Shown: piece after piece, positions 18,198 through 27,492 of the stretch
Numbering within the stretch: position 1 is the first letter of the stretch
Layout: every line of letters starts with the position of its first letter
Assembly (NCBI GenBank): GCA_025354405.1
Contig: JANXMY010000150.1
Location: forward strand, 85,411 to 149,410
Reading direction: 5' to 3'
DNA from: Armatimonadota bacterium
Lineage (GTDB): Bacteria > Armatimonadota > Armatimonadia > Armatimonadales > Capsulimonadaceae
Length of the DNA stretch: 64,000 bases
The notes under the pieces: generated by a model
Database searches by the model: none
What the model saw: the letters and a program-made list of their open reading frames with translations, nothing else
Told to the model about the DNA's origin: nothing
Position numbers and translations under genes: made by a program

Positions 18198-18671
18198 TTG
18201 GGTGATATTGAAGAGATCGTGCTGACACCGGTCGGCTACAAAGAATTGGTCGATGAGTTGGAGTCACTTCGAACGGTCGAGCGGCGTGATGTCGCCGAGC
18301 GTATCCGTGATGCCATCACCTATGGCGAGCTGACTGAGAACTCGGAATACGAAGATGCCAAGAACGCTCAGGCGTTTTTGGAAGGCCGTATTGAGGACTT
18401 GAAGCACATTATGCAGCTTGCGCGCCCGATGGAAATGGATGAGATACCGATTGATTTTGTGGGCCTTGGATCCATCGTCACCGTGCGTGACGACATCGAA
18501 GACTGGGAATTTACACTGGTTACGCCGGTGGAAGCGGACCCCAGCCGCGAAAAGATCAGCGATGAGTCGCCTGTCGGTGAGGCTCTCGTCGGTAAAAAAG
18601 TCGGCGAGGCCGTGACAGTCACGACTCCTGCCGGAAAGACTCGCTATGAAGTTGTCGCAATCCGCAAATAA
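18198..18671 (+). CDS. greA: Transcription elongation factor GreA
   Basis: 157 residues from TTG 18198, the normal GreA length. GAGGAG lies about 10 nt upstream. The N-terminal coiled coil (LTPVGYKELVDELESLRTVERRDV) carries the tip acidic pair in YGELTENSEYEDAKN, which places Mg2+ in the RNA polymerase secondary channel to cleave backtracked RNA. The C-terminal FKBP-like domain ends with SPVGEALVGKKVGEAVTVTTP. The leader from the promoter is about 100 nt. Confidence 0.95.
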   Translation: MGDIEEIVLTPVGYKELVDELESLRTVERRDVAERIRDAITYGELTENSEYEDAKNAQAFLEGRIEDLKHIMQLARPMEMDEIPIDFVGLGSIVTVRDDIEDWEFTLVTPVEADPSREKISDESPVGEALVGKKVGEAVTVTTPAGKTRYEVVAIRK

Positions 18672-18700
18672 CTAAACGCAAAATAACTAAACGCAAAATA
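18664..18700. repeat. Short tandem duplication after greA
   Basis: The unit ataactaaacgcaaa occurs twice right at the greA stop codon. It is a simple slippage-type duplication. Confidence 0.7.
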
Positions 18701-18719
18701 ATTGACTGCCTCCCCATTG

Positions 18720-18750
18720 CCTCGGCATTTGACGTGCCGGGGTATTTATT
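18720..18750 (+). terminator. Terminator between greA and lysS
   Basis: Stem cctcggca / tgccgggg followed by tatttatt. It overlaps a possible upstream GTG start of lysS, supporting the TTG start. Confidence 0.7.
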
Positions 18751-18763
18751 AAGGACAATCCGC

Positions 18764-20302
18764 TTGCCTGAAGACTATTCGACTTTGACGGACCTGGCTG
18801 CCGAGGGCAGTGGACTCGATCCGGTCCGTCGGCAAAAGCTTGCCGACCTGCGCGAGGCCGGCCGGGACCCATTCGCCCACGAGCGCTTCGAGGTCACACA
18901 CCATGCGGCGAAGATCGTTGCCGAGTTTGAGGCTCTCGATGGTCAAACAGTTTCTGCCGCCGGGCGAATCACTTCTGTTCGCGTCCAGGGGAAAGTGGCG
19001 TTTCTCGACATCACGGACACCACTGGGCGAATTCAGCTTTATGCTCGTCGTGATGAAGTCGGCGATGATTTGTTTGATGACATCAAACATCACACTGACC
19101 TTGGAGACATTCTCGGAGTCTCAGGCTTCGTGTTTCGGACCCAGCGCGGCGAAATCTCGATCCATGTCCGGGAATGGACTCTGCTGGCCAAGTCCCTGCG
19201 CCCTTTACCGTTCGGCAAAGAATATGAAACCGACAGCGGTGAGGAGAAGCATGCGGGGGGGCTGAAAGATCCCGAGATGCGCTATCGTCAGCGTTCGGTC
19301 GATCTGCTGGTGAACCGCGACTCACGCGAGCGTCTGCTGGGCCGCATGAAAATCGTGCGGGCGATGCGTGATTACCTGGACACACATGATTATCTGGAAG
19401 TTGAGACACCGGTCCTGCAGGCCATGGCCGGTGGGGCGGCGGCCCGTCCGTTTCTGACCCACCACAATGCGCTGGACACGGAGCTGCATCTGCGGATTTC
19501 GCTGGAGTTGTATCTCAAGCGTCTGATCATCGGCGGCCTGGACCGGGTCTATGAAATCGGGCGAGTCTTTCGCAATGAAGGCATGTCCACCCGGCATAAT
19601 CCTGAATTTACGCTGATGGAAGTGTACGCAGCTTACGCGAATCTTGATGATATGATGGCCTTGGTTGAGGGTATGTTTCGGCACATCTGCCGCGCTTTAC
19701 ATGGCCAGGAAAACTTCTCGTTTCAGGGGCAGGAGATCGATCTGGCTCCGAGCTTTACGCGTCTGCCCATTCTGGAAGGGATTCGTTTGAACGCCGGAGT
19801 TGCGCCGGAGGAGCTGACGACGCTTGAGTTGGCTCATGCCGTCCTGACGCGTCTAGGTCTGCCGACAGAGAACGAACCGACAGTGGGGGGCATCATCGAA
19901 AAGCTGCATGAAAAGTTCACCCAGCCGACATTGATTCAGCCGACATTCATCACGGAGTTCCCGGCGGAAACATCGCCGCTGGCAAAAAAGATGCCCGGCA
20001 ATCCAGCCCTGACTCGACGGTTCGAAATCTATATGGCGGGGGCAGAGCTTGGCAATGCTTTCAGCGAGATCAATGACCCGATCGATCAGCGTGAGCGGTT
20101 TGCAGCGCAGTCCGATCTGCGGGCTGGCGGCGATGCGGAAGCCCATCCGATGGATGAAGATTTCCTGCGGGCGATGGAGTATGGAATGCCGCCCACCGGT
20201 GGATTTGGGGGTGGGGTAGATCGACTGGCAATTATCCTGACCGATGCGCCTTCCATCCGTGATGTGATTCTGTTCCCGCTGCTGCGCCCGGAGCGCGGAT
20301 AG
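18764..20302 (+). CDS. lysS: Lysyl-tRNA synthetase, class II
   Basis: 512 residues from TTG 18764, with AAGGA 8 nt upstream. An N-terminal OB-fold anticodon domain (VSAAGRITSVRVQGKVAFLDITD) precedes the class II core. Motif 1 is near DYLDTHDYLEVETPVLQ, motif 2 is GRVFRNEGMSTRHNPEFTLMEVY, and motif 3 is MPPTGGFGGGVDRLAIILT. HNPEFT is typical of LysRS-II. It charges tRNA-Lys. It is a normal, complete enzyme, followed 12 nt later by a histidine kinase gene on the same strand. Confidence 0.97.
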   Translation: MPEDYSTLTDLAAEGSGLDPVRRQKLADLREAGRDPFAHERFEVTHHAAKIVAEFEALDGQTVSAAGRITSVRVQGKVAFLDITDTTGRIQLYARRDEVGDDLFDDIKHHTDLGDILGVSGFVFRTQRGEISIHVREWTLLAKSLRPLPFGKEYETDSGEEKHAGGLKDPEMRYRQRSVDLLVNRDSRERLLGRMKIVRAMRDYLDTHDYLEVETPVLQAMAGGAAARPFLTHHNALDTELHLRISLELYLKRLIIGGLDRVYEIGRVFRNEGMSTRHNPEFTLMEVYAAYANLDDMMALVEGMFRHICRALHGQENFSFQGQEIDLAPSFTRLPILEGIRLNAGVAPEELTTLELAHAVLTRLGLPTENEPTVGGIIEKLHEKFTQPTLIQPTFITEFPAETSPLAKKMPGNPALTRRFEIYMAGAELGNAFSEINDPIDQRERFAAQSDLRAGGDAEAHPMDEDFLRAMEYGMPPTGGFGGGVDRLAIILTDAPSIRDVILFPLLRPERG

Positions 20303-20314
20303 GCCAATCGACCA

Positions 20315-22069
20315 ATGGCGGAGCTTCTGGATCGGTCTGCGGAAAACGAACATCGGCTGCTGTCCGGCCTGCTGTCCGGTTTGGCATGTCTTGCTGTCGG
20401 CCTTTTGATACTGGGGATGGTTCTTGGTCGGCAGTCCGATCAGGAGCTCATGGCGGCGCGTCAGTGTGCCTTGCTGTCCTCCGATGCCCTCTGGGTCTAT
20501 GCCGTTGTTCCGCATCCGGGTGTGGCGACTGATCCCGCTCTGGAATCCTCACCACTCGTGCTGCTGCGTCCGCCGATGGTGGATACCAGCGACCTGAGTA
20601 TTCCTGCTCCGATGGTTCCCCCCCCGCCATCGATTACTCCTGAAGCCTCCCCCCTTGAAGACTGGCATCCTTTGATGCGGGGCATGGTCTGGCAGCATAA
20701 CCGTCTGCGCGCTCTGTACCCTCGTGAAATCGGCCAAGCCGATGCAGAGTGGAAGTCTTTTTCCTCTTCACTCCAGGGCTCCGGACAGCTGCGGTGGTCG
20801 GAAACTACTGAGCTCAACGGGGCGCTGCGCAGCTCCGGGGACAGCCTGCAGTCTCGGGCGAGCGCCCTGCACCAGCTTTCAGTCCAAATCGTCGTCGGCG
20901 GGCTGCTGCTGCTCGCGGGCCTCTTTGCCTGGGCGACCGGCCTGCTGGGCCAGCGGCGTCTGGAGGCGGAACGTGTGCAGGGCGAGCGGCAGCGTCTTGA
21001 GACTGTTCTGGAAGCCGCGGGGGAAGGTGTCTATCAAGTAGATGCCATGGGTGGGTGCACCTACATCAATTCGGCGGCAGCGACACTCTTGGGATACCGT
21101 GCCAAAGAGCTTCGCGGCAAGAATATGGCCCGGCTTCTGTACCAAAATCCCGATGAAGGGGCGTCTCTCGATTCCGAAAACAACCCGCTTCAGCAGACCC
21201 TGAAGACCGGGGAAACGACTCGGGAGGAAGATGACACTCTCTGGCGGCGGGACGGCTCCTCATTCCCAGCGGCGACTGTCGCTTCACCCATTATGACGCC
21301 GCGCGGCCTGAACGGTGCCGTCGTGACCTTCTCCGACATCTCCGGGCGTAAATCCACTGAGGTGCTGCGCGACGATCTGACCGAGATGATTGTACACGAC
21401 CTGCGGACACCGCTGACATCCCTTCTGACCGGACTTCAGACCTTGTCCCTGGCCGGAGAAATGAACTCAGCCCAGACGGAGATGCTGGGAATTGCGCTGG
21501 GCGGCGGTGAGACGCTTCTGGCGATGGTCAGTGATCTGCTGGATATCAGCAAGATGGAAGCAGGGCTGATCGTACTAGATAAGCGCCCGGTGATCGGCGC
21601 AGAAGTGATTGAACAGGCTCTGAGCCAGATCGCTCCGCTTGCCCGCACGAATGGCCTGCGCGTCGCCCGCCATATCGCACCCGACCTGCCGATTGTGCTG
21701 GCCGATGAAGAGAAGCTTCGCCGTGCTCTGGTCAACCTGCTCGGAAATGCAGTCAAGTTCACGCCGCGCGGCGGCATTGTGACAATTGCCGCCGCGTATG
21801 ACCCTGCCGAAGGGGGCGTCGTCTTTGCGGTCGGGGACACAGGCGAAGGCATTCCCGCTCATGCCGTCAAACGGATATTTGAGAAGTTCGGTCAGGTGGA
21901 GAGCCGGAAAGCGGGGCGAAAAATGTCTACCGGTCTCGGTCTGACTTTTTGCAAGCTGGTCGCGGAATCACACGGCGGACGTATCTGGGTAGAGAGCAAA
22001 TTGGGCAAAGGCAGCCGCTTTCTGCTCACGATCCCGGCGACCCTCGCTGGCAGTTCCACGCGTCCCTAA
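20315..22069 (+). CDS. Membrane sensor histidine kinase with PAS domain
   Basis: 584 residues. Transmembrane helices at about 15-37 and 188-210 flank a periplasmic sensor of about 150 residues that is Pro-rich in the middle. A PAS domain follows (LETVLEAAGEGVYQVDAMGG ... GAVVTFSDISGRK). The HisKA H-box is MIVHDLRTPLTSLL. HATPase boxes are present: N (RRALVNLLGNAVKF), G1 (DTGEGIP) and G2 (STGLGLTFC). No response regulator gene is adjacent. It follows lysS by 12 nt without a clear ribosome site, suggesting translational coupling or cotranscription. Confidence 0.92.
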   Translation: MAELLDRSAENEHRLLSGLLSGLACLAVGLLILGMVLGRQSDQELMAARQCALLSSDALWVYAVVPHPGVATDPALESSPLVLLRPPMVDTSDLSIPAPMVPPPPSITPEASPLEDWHPLMRGMVWQHNRLRALYPREIGQADAEWKSFSSSLQGSGQLRWSETTELNGALRSSGDSLQSRASALHQLSVQIVVGGLLLLAGLFAWATGLLGQRRLEAERVQGERQRLETVLEAAGEGVYQVDAMGGCTYINSAAATLLGYRAKELRGKNMARLLYQNPDEGASLDSENNPLQQTLKTGETTREEDDTLWRRDGSSFPAATVASPIMTPRGLNGAVVTFSDISGRKSTEVLRDDLTEMIVHDLRTPLTSLLTGLQTLSLAGEMNSAQTEMLGIALGGGETLLAMVSDLLDISKMEAGLIVLDKRPVIGAEVIEQALSQIAPLARTNGLRVARHIAPDLPIVLADEEKLRRALVNLLGNAVKFTPRGGIVTIAAAYDPAEGGVVFAVGDTGEGIPAHAVKRIFEKFGQVESRKAGRKMSTGLGLTFCKLVAESHGGRIWVESKLGKGSRFLLTIPATLAGSSTRP

Positions 22070-22168
22070 GATGCCGCCCCGAATGCCAATGTTTGAGATG
22101 TGCGTTTTTGTGTAACGCTTACAGTAACCAAGTTATGTCAGGTTGAGGCTACTCTCTCTAAACCACTT

Positions 22169-23206
22169 ATGGAACGAAAAACTTCCGCTGAACTGGGTCA
22201 GTCCGTGGGCGCGGTTTGTATCACGGTCATCCTGCTCTTTCTATGCACCTGGGGTGAGATCGGCATTCAGCACGTCGCCGGAGTCAATCGTCCCTACACG
22301 ATTTTCTATCTGATCCCGGTGGCAGTCGCTGCGGCACTGCTGGGTGTTCGCGGCGGAGTTTTGACGGCTCTCGCGGCCATCGCGCTGGCTCGCGTCTATC
22401 TATTTGCTGATGATAAGCACGGCCTTGCACTGATCTCTTTTCCCAGCACCGCCGAAGCAGTCGAATTCTTTGCTCTTCTCCTTGGGACACTCACCATTGC
22501 TCTGGTCACTGGCCGCCTGCGAGCAACTGTGGGCGACCTCAAAGAGACATACACAAATCTCCAAGCAGCGAATCAGAAGCTGACCGAGAGCGAGCTGCAG
22601 CGGCGGGTTTTTAACCGGGACGTTCTGCTTGCCGTGACGGGGGGCAAGCTGCGATTGGTGGAACTGGATGAGATCCCCCTGCCGGGACTTACGACGGGGC
22701 CTTCACTCTTTTCTTTGTCCCTCTCCGAGCCGAAAGATGCGACGAACCTACGCCACAAGCTGATACTGGTCGGGAAAAAAGCAGGGATGGATGTGGAGCG
22801 CCTCGGTGACTTGGCCACAGCAGCCACTGAAGCGGCAACCAATGCGATCAAGCACGGAAGTGGTGGTCAGGCGACCGCGTGGGCGACTGAGAGTTCTGTG
22901 ATCATACAAATCGAAGACCATGGAACGGGAATTACTCCCGACCATCTGGCGCGGGCGACCATGGAGCAGGGGTTTTCGACACGCATCTCTCTGGGCATGG
23001 GATTTCATCTGATGCTGCAGTCCACGGATACGCTTGCACTCTGTACGGGTGCAAGCGGCACGACGATCCTGCTTCAAATCTCAACAAAGCCGCGCCAGGC
23101 TTTGCAGGATACTGTCCTCGCCCGCTATGCAAATCTCTCCGAGCCACTTTCCTCCGCCGCTTTGAGTGCTTTGCTGCCCTCTTCTTCTCGTGCTGCATCC
23201 GCTTAA
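22169..23206 (+). CDS. DUF4118-like membrane protein with HATPase (RsbW-like) domain
   Basis: About 345 residues. N-terminal membrane segments resembling the DUF4118 module of KdpD-like kinases (VAGVNRPYTIFYLIPVAVAA, LLGVRGGVLTALAAIAL) are followed by a coiled coil. The C-terminal ATPase domain has DLATAATEAATNAIKHGSGG as N-box and EDHGTGI as G-box. There is no HisKA dimerisation domain or phosphorylatable His, so it resembles anti-sigma/serine-kinase HATPases such as RsbW or BtrW. It may pair with the SpoIIE-type phosphatase at 33.8 kb, which is inference only. Start uncertain: ATG 22169 or 22100. Confidence 0.75.
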   Translation: MERKTSAELGQSVGAVCITVILLFLCTWGEIGIQHVAGVNRPYTIFYLIPVAVAAALLGVRGGVLTALAAIALARVYLFADDKHGLALISFPSTAEAVEFFALLLGTLTIALVTGRLRATVGDLKETYTNLQAANQKLTESELQRRVFNRDVLLAVTGGKLRLVELDEIPLPGLTTGPSLFSLSLSEPKDATNLRHKLILVGKKAGMDVERLGDLATAATEAATNAIKHGSGGQATAWATESSVIIQIEDHGTGITPDHLARATMEQGFSTRISLGMGFHLMLQSTDTLALCTGASGTTILLQISTKPRQALQDTVLARYANLSEPLSSAALSALLPSSSRAASA

Positions 23207-23256
23207 TCAAAACTTAACTTCTTCTTAACACTTCTTTAACATGAGGCCAGTAAAAT
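23202..23256 (+). promoter_or_regulatory. Pho box: four 11-bp-spaced CTTAA repeats plus -10 element
   Basis: CTTAATC, CTTAACT, CTTAACA and TTTAACA start at 23202, 23213, 23224 and 23235, an exact 11-bp period. The repeat sequence and spacing match PhoB/PhoP-type boxes described in cyanobacteria and Firmicutes. TAAAAT follows at 23251-23256 as the -10. The site lies directly in front of an alkaline phosphatase-family gene, the usual type of target. Confidence 0.8.
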
Positions 23257-23284
23257 GACCTGCATTGAAGAAAAGGAGAATGAG

Positions 23285-26098
23285 ATGGCACGCAATTTCC
23301 ACAAACTACGTCGAGTTTCCCCCGGGGCAGTTTTTGCTGCTGGAAGCCTAGCTGCACTGCTGGTCTGCGCTCCCACAAATGCCCAGAACCCCCTCGTGAC
23401 CGGCAAAAGTATCACTTTGCCGCCACTGGGCATACAGACCTCAGTCGGCAGCTTGCCGATGAATATGATCCTGACTCCGGACAGCAAATTTGCCGTCACG
23501 ACGGACATGGGCTTCCGACAGTCGCTCCATGCCCTCAGCGTCAAGACGGGTAAGGATGTCAGTGCTCCTCTAGTCTTCGGTCCAGTGAACGCCACCGGTA
23601 CTTCCGTCCAGTCTGGAATGTATTACGGCCTGGCAGCCAGGTCGAATGGCGACGGCACCAGCACAGTCTATGTCTCTCAGGGGGCTGATAACAAGATTGC
23701 AGTGGTCACGGTCAGCGCGACAGGAGCCTTGACGCTCAAAGATTCGTTTTCCCTTGCATCGGGCGATTTCTCGGCCGGCCTGGCCCTGGATGGCCGAGGC
23801 TATCTGTATGTCGCCATCAACGAGACTTATCCTGCCAGCAGTGTGGCGAATATCACGACCCCGGCGAGCATGGTTATTTTAGATACGGCGACCGGTAAGA
23901 TTGTCAGCCGCCTCCCGTTCATCGTCCCCATCAGTCAGCTCAGCGCCCCCGGAAATCCGACGTTCTCGCCCTCCACCTTCCCCCTGGCAGTCGCCGCGCT
24001 GAACGATGGTAGCAAAGTGTTTGTGACCAGCCAGCGCGATGGTGTTGTCTATGTCATCAGCACGGCGGACCCGACGGCCCCGACGCTGGTGAAATCTCTG
24101 CTTACCGGGCTGCATCCGATCTCGCTTCTGCTCAACAAAGACCAATCAAAACTCTATGTCGCGAATGCTCACAGCGAGACCGTCTCAGTCGTCAATACTT
24201 CCACAAATCTGGTCAGAGACACTATCCTGCTGATCCCCTCGGAATCGCGCCGCCTGCACGGAGCTACTCCCACCGGCCTGGCACTCTCGCCTTCAGAAGA
24301 TAGACTGTACGTCTCGATGGGCGACATCAATGCGGTTGCTGTAATCAGCAGCGAATCCAATACTCTGCTGGGCTTCATCCCTGCCGGCTGGTATCCCACC
24401 GGGGTTGTCGTCGCTGCAGGCAACGTTCTGGTTTCCAATGCTAAAGGGACCCAAACGCGCTACCCGAACCCCGGCTACAAGCAGTATGCGTTCGACGGGC
24501 AATATGGTCTGAATCTCATTGAGGGTAATGTCCAGACCATCGCCGTGCCGAATGCGCAGCAGCTTGCCGACGACACAAGGCTGGTCGCGGCCAACAATGC
24601 TCCGGCTCCACTGATTGGGAAAAACATCCTGTCGGAGATCGGTGTTCATGCGGGCAAGATCAAACACATTATCTACATTGTCAAAGAGAATCGCACGTAT
24701 GATCAGGTGCTGGGAGATATGCCGCAGGGCAACGGCGATCCCTCACTGACACTCTTCGGACGGGATGTCACTCCCAACCAGCATGCTCTGGCGGAACGGT
24801 TTGTCCTGCTGGACAACTTCTACGACTGCGCCGAAGCCAGTGGCGATGGCTGGCCCTGGTCGACACAGGGACAGGCCAACGAGTATGTGATTAAGAACCT
24901 GCCGTACAACTATAGCGGTCGCGGCCGGAACTACGACTTCGAGGGCGCGAACAATAACTACCCGACCGGCGGCTTCCCTGCCACGGACCCGTACGGCGCC
25001 CTTTTAGTACCGTCGTCCCCCTTCCGTGACCCGCGTACGGGTATCGCCCCGGCCATTCCGGATGTCGCCGAGGCACCCGGCGGCCACATCTGGGACAACG
25101 TCAGGAAAAAGCTTGACCTCGGCGGAACCAGTCTGACCACAAAGTACCGTAACTACGGCTTCTTCGCCCTGTTCGGTAACAATTCTTCGACACCTGATAA
25201 CTATCCCGCCGACGCCGGTCTGCAGCCCGCTGGGCATGACCTGGGCGGCGTTACCGATATCGACTTCCGCCGCTACGATGCCTCCTACGCCGACAGTGAC
25301 GGCCCGCAGATCATCAGCAGCCCGTATCCGCTGGCTGCGTACGGTCACTACAATACCCCCAGCCGCTACTCGGAGTGGAACCGCGAGTTTCAGCAGTATC
25401 TGACGGCTGATCCCACCGGCAACTCCGTTCCGGTGTTCCAGACCGTGCGCCTGATGCACGATCACACACAAGGCCTGAGTGCTGGTAAGCACACCCCGCG
25501 TGCGGAAGTCGCGGACAATGACTACGGTGTCGGGCAGCTGGTCGAAGCGGTCAGCAAAAGCGCGATCTGGGGCAGTACGGCGATCTTCATCATCGAAGAC
25601 GACTCGCAGGATGGCCCGGACCATGTGGACAGTCATCGATCGACCTGCTACGTGATCAGCCCCTACATCGCTAAGAACTCGGTCGACCACACGTTCTACA
25701 ACACGGACAGCGTGCTGAAGACGATGGAAGACCTGATGGGTATCCCGCCTTTGTGTCTTTATGACGCGACGGCGACCCCGATCCAGGCATTCTCCAAGTC
25801 GTCCGAGGGCAATCTTGGTGTCTTCACCGCCACCTTGCCGTCATCGAGCATCCTCGGCGAAGTCGCTCCCTCAGCACAGAGCGCGTTCCTGCCGCTGATG
25901 AAGCTGTCGGCGAAGATGGACTTCGTTCATCCGGATAGTGCCCCCGCAGGTCTGCTGAACGAAGTAATTTGGAAGAGCATCAAAGGGATGAACTCCAATA
26001 TGCCCGCGCCGCGCCACACCCTGATCCCGACGTCTTCCCATCCTCAGGCCCCCAAATCCGCCGCCAAGGCGACCGCTGTAGCCCGTGACGCGGACTAG
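23285..26098 (+). CDS. Bifunctional YncE-like beta-propeller / alkaline phosphatase superfamily protein
   Basis: 937 residues with a signal peptide (VFAAGSLAALLVCAPTNAQ). Residues about 40-420 are YVTN/YncE-type propeller repeats (SKLYVANAHSETVSVVN, DRLYVSMGDINAVAVIS). Residues about 450-860 belong to the alkaline-phosphatase/phospholipase C-like superfamily: IKHIIYIVKENRTYDQVLGD, where E/N/R/T are metal- and nucleophile-site residues, and IFIIEDDSQDGPDHVDSHRS with metal ligands. It is expected to be an exported phosphoesterase. AAGGAG precedes ATG 23285. The upstream Pho box indicates induction by phosphate limitation. Substrate not determined. Confidence 0.9.
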   Translation: MARNFHKLRRVSPGAVFAAGSLAALLVCAPTNAQNPLVTGKSITLPPLGIQTSVGSLPMNMILTPDSKFAVTTDMGFRQSLHALSVKTGKDVSAPLVFGPVNATGTSVQSGMYYGLAARSNGDGTSTVYVSQGADNKIAVVTVSATGALTLKDSFSLASGDFSAGLALDGRGYLYVAINETYPASSVANITTPASMVILDTATGKIVSRLPFIVPISQLSAPGNPTFSPSTFPLAVAALNDGSKVFVTSQRDGVVYVISTADPTAPTLVKSLLTGLHPISLLLNKDQSKLYVANAHSETVSVVNTSTNLVRDTILLIPSESRRLHGATPTGLALSPSEDRLYVSMGDINAVAVISSESNTLLGFIPAGWYPTGVVVAAGNVLVSNAKGTQTRYPNPGYKQYAFDGQYGLNLIEGNVQTIAVPNAQQLADDTRLVAANNAPAPLIGKNILSEIGVHAGKIKHIIYIVKENRTYDQVLGDMPQGNGDPSLTLFGRDVTPNQHALAERFVLLDNFYDCAEASGDGWPWSTQGQANEYVIKNLPYNYSGRGRNYDFEGANNNYPTGGFPATDPYGALLVPSSPFRDPRTGIAPAIPDVAEAPGGHIWDNVRKKLDLGGTSLTTKYRNYGFFALFGNNSSTPDNYPADAGLQPAGHDLGGVTDIDFRRYDASYADSDGPQIISSPYPLAAYGHYNTPSRYSEWNREFQQYLTADPTGNSVPVFQTVRLMHDHTQGLSAGKHTPRAEVADNDYGVGQLVEAVSKSAIWGSTAIFIIEDDSQDGPDHVDSHRSTCYVISPYIAKNSVDHTFYNTDSVLKTMEDLMGIPPLCLYDATATPIQAFSKSSEGNLGVFTATLPSSSILGEVAPSAQSAFLPLMKLSAKMDFVHPDSAPAGLLNEVIWKSIKGMNSNMPAPRHTLIPTSSHPQAPKSAAKATAVARDAD

Positions 26099-26125
26099 CC
26101 TCCGTCACAAGCCCCTCGCACAAAG

Positions 26126-26160
26126 AAAGCCCCGCATCCAGGAGTGGATACGGGGCTTTT
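26126..26160. terminator. Bidirectional terminator between phosphatase and small secreted protein genes
   Basis: Stem aaagccccgcatcc / ggatacggggctttt with A/T runs on both sides serves the convergent genes. Confidence 0.9.
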
Positions 26161-26183
26161 CTCCTGCGCGTTGTCGGCTGACG

Positions 26184-26462
26184 CTAAATCTTTGCTCCGA
26201 GCATCGCCTTGCTTTCTTTCGCGTCTTTCGGCAGGCTTGAAAAGGGGACGATCGTCAGTGGATCCCCGCCCTTGTCGTGCATGCCATTCGCCTTCGCCCA
26301 GGCGACCGAATAGTACCGCCTGTCTTTAGCATCGTAAGCGACAAGTTTGGCGTTTTTAGTGTCGCGGCTGACCGTTTTGCCGGGTGCCGGGTGAGGCTTG
26401 GGAGCGGCGTGGGCTGCGGAGAGGGAGAGAAGGAGGATTGTGATTAACGGGGTCTTGTTCAT
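26184..26462 (-). CDS. Small secreted hypothetical protein
   Basis: 92 residues with a signal peptide (MNKTPLITILLLSLSAAHA, cleaved before APKPHPAPG). The mature part of about 73 residues is basic and contains KDRRYYSVAWAKANGMHDKG. No family recognised. The start at 26462 is chosen because AGGAAAAAG precedes it; the ORF track extends 31 codons upstream without support. Confidence 0.65.
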   Translation of the reverse strand: MNKTPLITILLLSLSAAHAAPKPHPAPGKTVSRDTKNAKLVAYDAKDRRYYSVAWAKANGMHDKGGDPLTIVPFSSLPKDAKESKAMLGAKI

Positions 26463-26575
26463 GGCTTCTTTTTCCTGTTGACGGTAGGACAGAGGGGATA
26501 AGAAGCGAGGGAATAGATTTCTCTCGCTCCTATTCCTGCGCTTTGTTAGGCTCATTTCGCCAGTCTAGCGCAGGC

Positions 26576-27349
26576 TCAGTAACTAAAACTGTCACAAATG
26601 TTGTCTGGGTTGCCGTTGGCAAGCTTCATATCGGCGACAGGATAATCGTGGACAAGCTGGCAGCCGGTCAGGTCGCGGCTGTTGATCAAAGTTGTCGGGC
26701 GGAACCACTTGGCATGACCATCAAAGAACGTACAGTTTACACCTTCGCCGTGCCGGTCTCCGACAAGGTCCATGCGGTGCGTGGTCGGATTGTAGGCAAA
26801 GTCGCCATTGAAAGGCTCGACCCAGCTGTCTGTAATGGCTACTCCCGCCGGGCTCTTGTCCCATTTCTCGGTGATGACGATCGTTTCTACCGGATCGGGG
26901 ATCTGTGCCAGAGACAGGCCCTCGGCGGGCCGCAGGGCGATGTAAGAGCGCGGAATGACGGCGATGCCCTGGGCATTCTTGCTTAGGGTCGGCCCGCTGT
27001 CACTGGGGCAGGTAAAGACCGCATTGCTGTTAATATACGGCATGAGCGCGTTCCACCAGCGAACCGGGTTGACATCCGTGACGACTGCTCCGGTGCGCGA
27101 GAGGGAAGGGGACGCGCTGTTGGCATAGAAGAACAGCTTTTCGTCGTAGTCCTGTGTATACTGCTGCACGGCTAGGCCGATCTGCTTTTCATTGGACAGG
27201 CAGGCGGTGCGCCGGGCATTTTCCCGCACCTTCTGGAAGACGGGGAACAGGATCGCCGCGAGAATCGCGATGATGGCGATCACGACTAGCAGCTCGATCA
27301 GCGTGAAGCCCCGGCGTGGAGAACGAGGCAGAAAATCGGAGAGTGTCAT
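26576..27349 (-). CDS. DUF1559 prepilin-like protein
   Basis: 257 residues. A type IV prepilin-style leader ([20 protein letters not shown], cleavage G/F) is followed by the conserved [17 protein letters not shown] typical of DUF1559/H-X9-DG-type proteins. The C-terminal [15 protein letters not shown] is the H-x-DG-like box of this family (DGHAKW). Such proteins are greatly expanded in Planctomycetota and Armatimonadota and are probably processed by PilD and assembled as pseudopilins. AAAGGAA precedes the ATG. Confidence 0.9.
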   Translation of the reverse strand: MTLSDFLPRSPRRGFTLIELLVVIAIIAILAAILFPVFQKVRENARRTACLSNEKQIGLAVQQYTQDYDEKLFFYANSASPSLSRTGAVVTDVNPVRWWNALMPYINSNAVFTCPSDSGPTLSKNAQGIAVIPRSYIALRPAEGLSLAQIPDPVETIVITEKWDKSPAGVAITDSWVEPFNGDFAYNPTTHRMDLVGDRHGEGVNCTFFDGHAKWFRPTTLINSRDLTGCQLVHDYPVADMKLANGNPDNICDSFSY

Positions 27350-27453
27350 GGACAGTTCCTTTCGTACCAGTCGGATAACAATTAAACAATTTTACCCAGG
27401 CAATGTGAAGAGAACATTAAGAGGCCCGGACGAGCCAGAGACTTTTTTACCAA

Positions 27454-27483
27454 TTGACTTTCACGCTCTGTGTGTGCTAAAAT
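27454..27483 (+). promoter_or_regulatory. tyrS promoter giving a near-leaderless mRNA
   Basis: TTGACT (27454-27459), 18-nt spacer, TAAAAT (27478-27483). The ATG is at 27493, so transcription would begin within about 3 nt of the start codon. No ribosome-binding site is present. Confidence 0.75.
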
Positions 27484-27492
27484 CAGCGCAAT

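Noticed and set aside
23879-24667. Reverse-strand ORFs inside the YncE/phosphatase gene
   Set aside because: Shadow frames of a clear long gene with recognised domains.
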